A stretch of 64,000 nucleotides of DNA from Cyanophora paradoxa (lineage: Eukaryota > Glaucocystophyceae > Cyanophorales > Cyanophoraceae). Location of the stretch: positions 310,001-374,000 of the forward strand of contig QPMI01000514.1 of assembly GCA_004431415.1 (NCBI GenBank), read 5' to 3'. This document shows, piece after piece, positions 56,401 to 64,000 of the stretch (position 1 is its first letter; each line of letters begins with the position of its first letter). A program made the translations under genes and the position numbers. The notes under the pieces were generated by a model, which saw nothing but the letters and a program-made list of their open reading frames with translations, ran no database searches and was not told the DNA's origin.

Positions 56401-59400
56401 AGGTCGCCCTCGGCCGGTCCGCCCGTTGCATTCTCGGGGGGGGGAACCTGCGGGGGTCGACGGGGCGTGGCGCGGGATGCGGGCAGGTCGCACCCGGACG
56501 TGGCGTCGACGGAGCACCAGCTGGCGACGATCTGCGACGCCCAGGGCCGCTTCGACGAGGCCGAGGAGCGCTTCCTCGTGCACCCTTCGCCCCTCCTCGT
56601 CACACGGCGCCGTGTGTGTGACGGGGCGGGTGCCTGCAGCGGGCGCTGGCGATCTGGGAGGCCCGCTTCGCCTTCAACCACGCCTACGTCGCCGAGGCGC
56701 GCCCTCTCTCCTCCGCTTTATCCCCCGCTTTCCCCCCTGCTTTCTTCTCCTCGCTGACGACCGCTTGCGGGGCAGACGCTCTCGGCGCTGATCTCGATGT
56801 TCATGGCCCAGGGCCTCCAGAGGCGGCTGGAGGACTTCCTGCGGACGCGCAACTCGGACCCCGCCCTCGCCCTCCGCGACTGCGCCGCCATCTGCGCCCT
56901 CCAGGGCATGTTCCCCCAGGCGCGCACGCGAGCCAGCGAGCCGGCGCCCCCGCCCCGCCGCCCCTCTCTGACGTCGCCCGCAGGCGGCGGCGATGTACAA
57001 CCGGGCGCTGGAGATGGCCAAGACGGCCCTGGGCCCCCGCCACCCCGAGGTCTGGTCTCCACGCCCTGGATCCCTGCGGGGGCCTCGCGTGCGGGGGTGC
57101 TGAGGGGGGCGGCGGGGCAGGTGGGGGACTACATATCCGCCCTCGCGATGTTCCACGCCGACCAGCAGGAGTTCTGGCTCGCGGAGCCCATGCTCCAGGC
57201 CCGCCCCCCCGCCCCGCCCCGCCTCTCGTTCAGCTGCCGCCGCCGCCGCCTCTGAGCCGGCTCGCGGGGCAGGAGGCGCTGGAGCTGCGGAAGAGCGCGC
57301 TGGGGGCGAACGACCCCAAGGTCGCCGACTCCCTCTTCGACCTCGCCGCCTTCTACAAGCGCCAGCACCACCTCAAGGAGGCCGAGCCCCTCCTCAGGGC
57401 GAGCCGCCCCCTCCTCTCTGGCCTTGCCTTCTCCGCAGCTGAGGGGCGGCCGCACGGCAGCGCTGCCTGGACATCCGGGACCTGCAGCTGGGGGCGGGGA
57501 GCCCGGAGGCGGCGGCGGCGGCCCGCGAGCTCGCCGCCGTCTGCGTCGAGCTCGACATGCGCTCCGACGCCATGCAGCTCTACCAGGTCTCCCCCCGCTC
57601 GTCGCAGCCTCCTTCCTTCTCGGCTCACCGGGGGGCGGGCCTCGCGGGTGCAGCGGCTGCTGGAGAGCAACGAGGCGGTGGCGGCGGCGGGGCAGGACGA
57701 GGTGTCGGTGGCGGCGACCCTCCACGAGCTCGCCACGCAGCTCTACAAGGCCGGCGACACCGACGCCGCCCTCGCCGCCTCCGAGGTGCCCCGGCCCGCC
57801 CCGGCCTCCAGAGCCCCCCGCCGGCCTCTGACGCCGGGCAAGCGGGCGATGCCGTTCTGCGAGCGGGCGCTGGGGCGCTCGGACCCGCGCGTGGAGGAGC
57901 TGGCGCTGAACCTCGGCGCCATCGCCCTCAAGGAGTACCGCCCCATCGACGCCGAGCGCCTCTACCGCGTGCGCCCCCCCGCCCCGCGCAACGCGCGCCG
58001 GCGCCGCCGACTCCCGCCGCGGCAGCGGGTGCTGGACAACCGGAAGGGGGCGAGCGGGGGGAAGGAGGGGATGGACGTGGCGGGGGTGCAGGCGCTGGAG
58101 GGCCTCGCGGCGGCGTACGTGATGCAGGGGAAGACGAACGACGCGGCGGAGCAGTACGAGCGCCTCCTCCACGAGCAGCGCCGCAGCGCCTTCGTCGGGC
58201 CCGACCACCCCTCCACCAGCGACACCGTCCGGCCCCCGCCCCCTCCAGCCCGCGCTCCACCTCTCGGGGCCCCTCTGAGCCGCCCGCGCAGATGCAGCAC
58301 CTGGCGGACATCCGCTCGACGCAGCAGAACAAGGCCCCCGAGGCCGAGGCCCTCTACACGGTGCCCGCCCCGCGCCCCGCCCCGCCCATTAACCCCCTCT
58401 CCGCTCCGCCGCTTACGCCCTCGCTCGCTGCAGCAAGCGCTGGAGCTCCGGAGGCGCCTGTTCGGGCAGAGCGACCGCAAGGTGGCCGCACTTGTTGCTC
58501 TCTTCTTCCTGTTCTTCCTGCTCGCGGATCTCCGTTTGATCTACGCCCCTCCGTCAAGGTGGCGGAGACGATGCTGGGCCTGGCGAAGCTCCTGAGCGCG
58601 AACGGGCGCCACGCGGAGGCGGAGCCGCTCTTCCGGCAGTGCCTGGAGATGCCGACGGGGAGCTCGGCGGCGCTCATCGAGGTGCTCGGCGGCCTCGCCG
58701 ACGCGTACGAGGCGCTTCACAGGCGCTCCGAGGCGGCCGCCACGCTGCAGCGCCTGCTCGCCATGCAGCAGGCCTCCCCGCTCCTCGGCAAGGTCCGCCC
58801 CGCCCCCGCCCCCGCCGCCGGGCCGCCGGCCGCTGGGCCGCTCAGCGCGGGGGCGGGGGCAGGACGCGCCGGAGACGGTGGCGACGGCGTACCGCCTGGG
58901 GCGGGCGCTCGCGGAAGAGCGCAAGTACGAGCTGGCGGAGCCGCTGCTGCAGCGGGCGGTGGCGGCGCGGGAGAAGAAGATGGGCGGGGAGCACGCGGAG
59001 ACCGCCGAGGCCTCCCTCGCCCTCGCCGACGTCCTCAAGGCGCGCCCTCCTCACAGCAGAGTCTCACACAGCTCGCGGGTGATCTCCTCCGCAGGCACGG
59101 GGCAAGTACACGGAGGCGAGCGTGATCTACCAGAAGTGGCTGCGCCTGCGGCTCCCCCGCCTGGGCGGCCCGGGCGCCGAGCAGCTGCAGCTGCTACGCC
59201 TCATCGCGAGCCTGCAGGAGTGCGAGCGCCAGCAGCGCGACTGGGACGCCCTCTCCAAGGTGCTGCCACGAGCGCCCGCCTCGGGTGGCGCCTCTGACAG
59301 CGCCCGGCAGCGCGTGCTGGAGTCGCAGGCGCCGCGGCTGGACATCAAGGACCAGCGGGGGCCCCTCCCAGGCCAGGACGAGTGGCTCTGGAAGGCCCGC

Positions 59401-61429
59401 CCGCCCCGCCGCCCCGCCCCCGCCGCCCCTCCGCCCCTGACGCCGCCGCCGCCGCAGAACGAGGAGGGCGTGAAGCGCTGGAACGAGGCGATGGACGCGC
59501 TGAAGGTCCTCGAGTGCAGCGCCTCTGCTCCGCGGCGCGCCGTGACGCGCCGTGTCGCAGCGGAGCGGCCCGACGTCGGTTGAGTACGCCAAGTCCCTCA
59601 AGCTCTGCGAGGACGCCTTCACGGTGCGCGCGCGCGGGGCGCGACGAGGCCCGGCCCTTCGCCCTCGCTGAGCGCGCCGGGTGCAGGGCTCGCTGGCGGT
59701 GCGGGAGAAGCACCTGGGGCCGACGGACGCGCGCTGCGCCATCGCCGCCGACAACCTCGGCCTCCTCCACGTCCACAGGCGCCCCCGGCCGCCTCCCCTC
59801 CTGCCCCGCCCCGCCCGCCCGCCCTGACCGGCCGCCCGCCCGCTCGGCTCGGCTCGGCGCAGGGGCAACAACCAGCTCGCCGAAGTGCTCTTCAAGGTGC
59901 CCCCCGCGGCCCGCGGCGCCCCGGCGCCTCGCCGGGTGCCGACGGCGCCGGCAGCGCTCGCTGGCGCTGCAGGACGCCGGCTCGGCCTCGCAGAAGGGCA
60001 ACGACGCCCGCATGGCCGCCCTCGCCGGTGCGCGCCCCCGCGAGCCCCGCCCTCCCCGCGCCCCCGCTCACCCCGCCGGCCCCGGCGCCCGGCGCAGACA
60101 CGGTGACGCTGCTCTCGGCCCTCGTGCTCCGCCGCGACGACTACAAGGAGGCCGAGACGCTCCTCAACGTGCGCGCGCCCCGCCTGCGCCGGCCCCGCCG
60201 CCCGGCGCCCGACCGGCTCGGGGCCGGCGCGCAGCGGGCGCTGGACCTGCGGAAGCGCGCCCTCGGCCCCAACGACCCCAAGGCCCGCGCTGGCGCCGCC
60301 CCCGTGCAAAAGCCCGTCGGCCGCTGAGCGCGGGAGGCGTGCGCAGGTGGCAGCCTCGCTCTTCTCGCTGGCGCAGCTCTACGCGGCGCAGCAGAAGCTC
60401 GCGGACGCGGAGCCCCTCTACAAGGTGCGGCGAGAGGGCCGGCCTCGGAGCCCGCGCCTGACCCCGGGGGGCAGCGGTGCATGGAGGCGCGGCTCAAGTC
60501 GCTGGGGGAGAAGGACGGCGCCACGGTGGAGGCGATGATGGCCCTCGCCACCCTCTTCAACGTCTCCGGCCGCCCCGCCGAGGCCGAGCCCGTCCTCCGC
60601 GTCCGTCCCCCCGGCCCCCCTCCTCCCGCGCCCCGCGGTCCCGCCGCTGAGGGGACGGGGCGGCAGCGGGCGCTGGGGGCGCGGGAGAAGGCCCTGGGCC
60701 CCAACCACCACGAGGTCCGCCCCGCCCCGCCCACACGCCCCCCCTACTCTCGCTGCTCTCTCCCAACGCTCCGCACGCCCCCACCGCCCCACCTTTCCGC
60801 CCCACCCCCCCCGCCTACGCGCCGGCGTGCACGTGGCCGACGCCCCGCCTCCCGCGCAGGTGGCGGACGTGCTCTCCGAGCTCGCCGCCTCGTGCCTCGC
60901 CCAGCGCCGCGCCCCCGAGGCCGAGAAGCTCCACAAGGTCCGCCGCCGACGCAATCACAAGACTGCACTCTTAATCGTTTATATAATGGAACAATGCACT
61001 CTCAAACGTTTATAGAATACAGTTCCTTCGGTCGCTGCCGCGCTGACCGGACGCTGCGCCGGGCAGCGGGCGCTGGAGATTCGGGAGCTGCGTGTGGCGC
61101 GGAGCCCGGACCACGTCCGCTCCCTCGCCCAGGTGCCCCGCCCGCGCCGGTTGAGATTGTTCTGCGCGCCCCTGAGCGCCGGCACCCGCGCGCGCGCAGC
61201 TCGCGGCGCTGTACCTTTCGGAGAAGAAGCCGGCGGAGGCGGAGCCCCTCGTCAAGGCGAGCCGGCCGCCCCCGCCTGTCCCGCCCCCGCCCCCTCTGAC
61301 CCGCCCGCCCCGCAGAAGCTGCAGAAGATCCTCAGCGACTCGGGGGCCGGCCTCGCGCCGGCGGCCTCCGTGCCCCCGGCACAGGGCGCCCCCGGGCGGG
61401 CCGTAGTGGGCCCCTCCAAGACCCACTGA
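50436..61429 (+). CDS. Nephrocystin-3-like protein: DUF4062-NACHT-TPR
   Basis: A giant STAND-type scaffold (roughly 2,500 residues after splicing). ATG 50436 starts about 300 residues of Ser/Pro-rich disorder with repeated SRPSF words. DUF4062 follows: FLS|STFRDMVHERDALF, FFVAVDLRW|GITEAAA, SKYFISFLKRRYGW. The NACHT module: LLVRGESGAGKSALM (P-loop, 52655-52700), IIVHFVGG, VVLVADALDQ (Walker-B-like), FILSCVPGRAM, NPLFLMV and GLYGFFHRAANEAVEELY. From about 55060 nearly every exon pair is one TPR helix hairpin, for example AIREAALGDRHPDVALSLDHIAAL, ALQIRQAVLGKDHPDVA and ALELRKSALGANDPKVA; there are about 30 such segments, in the kinesin-light-chain-like 42-residue form. The C-terminus is low complexity, ending at TGA 61427-61429. 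Nephrocystin-3 acts at cilia in animals; a ciliary role here is inference. Introns number in the dozens, many GC-AG. Confidence 0.88.
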
Positions 61430-61926
61430 GCGGCGCTTTAGCTTTCTTTCTGTATAGTCTGTGCCCGTGTGCCACGCTTTTTCGCCTGCGCGTCTATTTG
61501 TATAGCTCTAGGTATGGACCCAGAAACCTTGGTAGGGTATGAGATTTGGCCTCCTTTTTTCGGGCCTATTTGTGTCGCCATTGTGCCTGCAGGATGCGCT
61601 AGCTGTAGAAACTTGGAAACTTGGAACCTTTCAAGAGATGGCCGCTGTGTGTGCGAGACGGACCCTGCCACTGGCCCACTGGCCGCGCTTGAAGCCTGGC
61701 CCCTCAAGCCCCTCTTGAGTCCGGATCCTGAGCTCGATCGGGAGCTCCAGGGACGCAGTCACTGAGTCGCGCGGGTTGTTGAATTTCGCGCAGCCCGGCC
61801 CGGCCCGAAAGCATGCGCCCCGCACACAGCCATTCGAATCCGACTTGCGCATGCGCGCATTCTATGCCTATGACTTGCGCATGCGCGCATTCGAATCCTG
61901 CTACACAATGCACCGCCAAGCCCCGG
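61430..61926. other. Convergent spacer with short tandem repeat
   Basis: No gene between two converging 3' ends. The left part is AT-richer (poly-T near 61555); the right part contains the repeat at 61831-61899. Confidence 0.5.
61831..61899 (+). repeat. 30-bp period direct repeat
   Basis: GACTTGCGCATGCGCGCATT (followed by C in both) occurs at 61842-61862 and 61872-61892, and CATTCGAATCC flanks the pair on both sides. TGCGCATGCGCGCA is near-palindromic. It lies just past the helicase stop codon. Confidence 0.8.
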
Positions 61927-64000
61927 CTACCGCTTGCGGCCCGTCACCGCCCGCCGCAGGCGCTTCGCCGGCTTCTCGCGCTTCTGCCGCCGCGCCGCCT
62001 CGGCCCGCGCCCCCGCCGCGAGCGCCGCCGCCTTGCGCTTCTTGCCCCAGCCCTCGCGCGGACCCCCGGCGCCGCCCGCGCCGGCGACGGCGACTGCGGC
62101 GGACCCGACGGCCGCGCGGACCGCCTCGACGGCCTCGCTCGAGGCGGTGAAGTAGCTCCGGGAGACGCCTGCGCGGAGGGGCGCGGCGCAGGCGTCAGGC
62201 AAGCGGGTCGCCTTCGCTCGAGCAGGGGCGGGGCCGGGGCGGGCCGATGGGGACGAGGGGCCGGGCGAGGAGGGCGTCGAGGTCGGCGCGGAGGCGGGCG
62301 AGCTCGCGCCCCTTCACCTCCCGCGCCCGCTGCTCCGCCAGCTCCTCGCTGCGCCCCGGGCCCGCCGTCACCCCCGCCCGCGCTCGAGCCGGCAGGCGGC
62401 GCCGCCTCGCGCTCGTTAGGCCCGAGCGTGCGCCTCGCTTAGCTCGAGGCGCCGTCGGGGGCCGCCGGGGGCACGCTTAGGTCCAGGTCAAGGCTAAGCT
62501 CGGCTTGAGCGGGGGCCGGGGGCGGGGGGCGGACATCTCGTCCTTGGGGCGGGCCTCCTCGTCCATCTCCGCCGCCTCCGCCCCGCGCTTGAACCACGCC
62601 TCCTTCACGCGCCCCTGCCCGCGCCGCGCCCGATCAGATCAGATCAGGTCAGGTCAGGTCGCATCGGATTTCAGATGAGATCTGACCTTGCGGGAGCGGT
62701 TGAGGGCGACGTCGAGGCGGCGGGCGAGGGCGAGGCGCTCGCGCAGCGCCGGCACGTACACCGCCTCCACCTCCAGGTCCGGCAGGCCCCCTGCCCTGCC
62801 CCTGAGCACAGCGGCACAGCACAGGGGCGCGGCGCGGCGGGCGGCGCACGGCGGTCGAGGAACTTGAGAATGGACGCGAAGAAGGGCCGGTCGTCGGCGC
62901 TGTGGCGGGGCGGGACGGGGGCCGACGTCACACGCCGGCGCGGGGCGGGGCGGGGCGGGGCGGCGGCTGGAGGGAGGGCGGCACCTGACGAGGGCGACGG
63001 AGGTGCCGGTGCGCATGGCGCGCGCCGTGCGCCCGCCCCGGTGCACGTACGTCTGCCGCGCGTTCCAGATCTCAGCAAGGCGGGGAGGGCGAGGGGGGCA
63101 GGGAAAGCGAGGCGACCTCGGGCGTGCGGGGCAGCTGGTAGTGCACCACGCTCCGGACCTGCGGCGCGCGCGTAAGGGCTCGGGATCGACTCCGGGCGGG
63201 TCGGGATCGTCGTGGGGACCTCGGGGATGTCGAGGCCGCGGGCGGCGACGTCGGTGGCGACGAGCACGGCGTTCTCCTCCTTGCCGAAGCGGTCCAGGCT
63301 CTTCAGGCGCTGCCGCTGCGTCCGCCCCGCGTCAGCGCCTTCACGCTGGCGGCGCGGGGCGGGGCGGGGGGCGGGCGCCTGCTGCATGGCGGCGTGGAGG
63401 CCCCAGGCCTTGACGCCGAGCAGCGTGAGGATGTTCACCAGCCTGGGGGAGAGGGGAGGAGGTGAGGGCGGGGGAGGGGGGCGGGGGAGGGGGCGGGGCG
63501 GGCCGCTTGACGGCGGTGACGGCGTTGACGAAGACGATGGTGCGGCCCCCGATGCGCTGCGCCACGTAGTACACGTACTGGTCCTGCGCCGGCGCGCGCC
63601 ACGGGGGCGGCGCGTGGGCGTGCGGAGGAGCGGGGAGATGCGAGGGGCGAGCGGACCTTGTCCTCCTTGGCGCACTCGACCTTGCGCTGGTCGAGGCCCG
63701 ACACGACCCGCTGCAGGCCCCGCCCCGGTCACGCCGGGGCAAGCGCGGGGCGGGACGGGGCGGGGGAGGGGGCGGGGGCGGCGGGCCTGGAGGGGCGTCA
63801 GGTCGACGATGCGCGGCTGCGAGCGGAACTCGATCTTGTCCAGCAGCTCGTCTGCCCCGCCCCGCCCCTCAGCGGCCCCGCAACGCGATTTCGCTCGACC
63901 GCGGCGCCGCACCGAGCTGCTTCTGGGTGGCCGTGCGCTCGTCGCTGGCCTTGCCGCCGCGCCTCGGCCTCTCCTCCTCCTCCTCGCCCTTCCTCCGCCG
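61927..64000 (-). CDS. DEAD-box RNA helicase, DDX24/Mak5-like, C-terminal half
   Basis: An ATP-dependent RNA helicase; DDX24 and yeast Mak5 act in nucleolar large-subunit ribosome assembly. The 5' half with the Q, P-loop and DEAD motifs lies outside the window. Visible in order: LDKIEFRSQPRIVDLTP (the DDX24-type lead into RecA2), GLDQRKVECAKEDK, then QYVYYVAQRIGGRTIVFVNAVTAVKR (motif IV), LVNILTLLGVKAWGLHAAMQQ, QRLKSLDRF, AVLVATDVAARGLDIPEV (motif V), TYVHRGGRTARAM (motif VI), and a family-like extension EAVYVPALRERLALARRLD. A Lys/Arg-rich tail (KREKPAKRLRRAVTGRKR) ends at 61927-61929 and suits nucleolar targeting. The AFANS-like motif IV and KQRL-type follow-up distinguish this subfamily. 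One intron carries a GATCA/GGTCA microsatellite near 62636-62660. Confidence 0.9.

Noticed and set aside
1-64000. CRISPR array, prokaryotic operon or viral gene cluster
   Set aside because: No regularly spaced repeats with unique spacers, no ribosome-binding sites, no co-directional intronless genes and no capsid or polymerase motifs were seen; the genes are intron-rich eukaryotic genes.

Overview
The window is a stretch of GC-rich nuclear DNA from a unicellular eukaryote. Every recognisable protein is split into short exons by many tiny introns, about 58-81 nt where I measured them. Most introns begin GT or GC, end AG, and carry a CTGAC-like branch motif just before the acceptor. A plastid/cyanobacterial-type chaperonin 60 points to a photosynthetic protist, and the nephrocystin-3-like and TmcB-like genes suit a flagellated microalga. 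A haptophyte or pelagophyte-like stramenopile would fit the base composition and GC-AG introns, but the sequence does not settle the lineage. Because GC is so high, long open frames occur by chance on both strands. Genes were called from protein family motifs joined across plausible splice sites, not from ORF length.

Layout, left to right: the 3' part of a plastid-type Cpn60 gene (+); an AT-richer spacer with a tRNA-derived SINE flanked by a 14-bp target duplication; a TmcB-like polytopic membrane protein (+, about 9 kb); an inverted, decayed partial copy of a gene lying 7-8 kb downstream; protein farnesyl/geranylgeranyltransferase alpha (-), head to head with a bHLH factor (+); an unrecognised gene (+) that is the source of the inverted copy; an unrecognised Cys-motif gene (-); a DUF4062-NACHT-LRR STAND NTPase (+); a small Cys-containing protein with a 26-nt exon (-); a repeat-rich island with a MITE-like element; an F-box pseudogene (-) and two divergent F-box genes (-/+); tRNA-Pro(CGG); a GT61-like glycosyltransferase (-) only 113 bp from a choline-transporter-like gene (+); a PEBP (-); a second DUF4062-NACHT protein, with about 30 TPR segments (nephrocystin-3 type, +); and a DDX24/Mak5 helicase (-) running off the right edge.

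There is no operon. Genes alternate strand, with at least five divergent pairs sharing short 5' spacers and several convergent pairs. The most notable biology is the pair of STAND NTPases sharing DUF4062 and NACHT modules but ending in different sensor repeats (LRR versus TPR). The first has an architecture like NLR immune receptors. Other points of interest are the heavy use of GC-AG introns, a strand-oriented GTACCCC motif near splice sites, and recent rearrangements: the inverted duplication, the SINE insertion and the F-box pseudogenisation.
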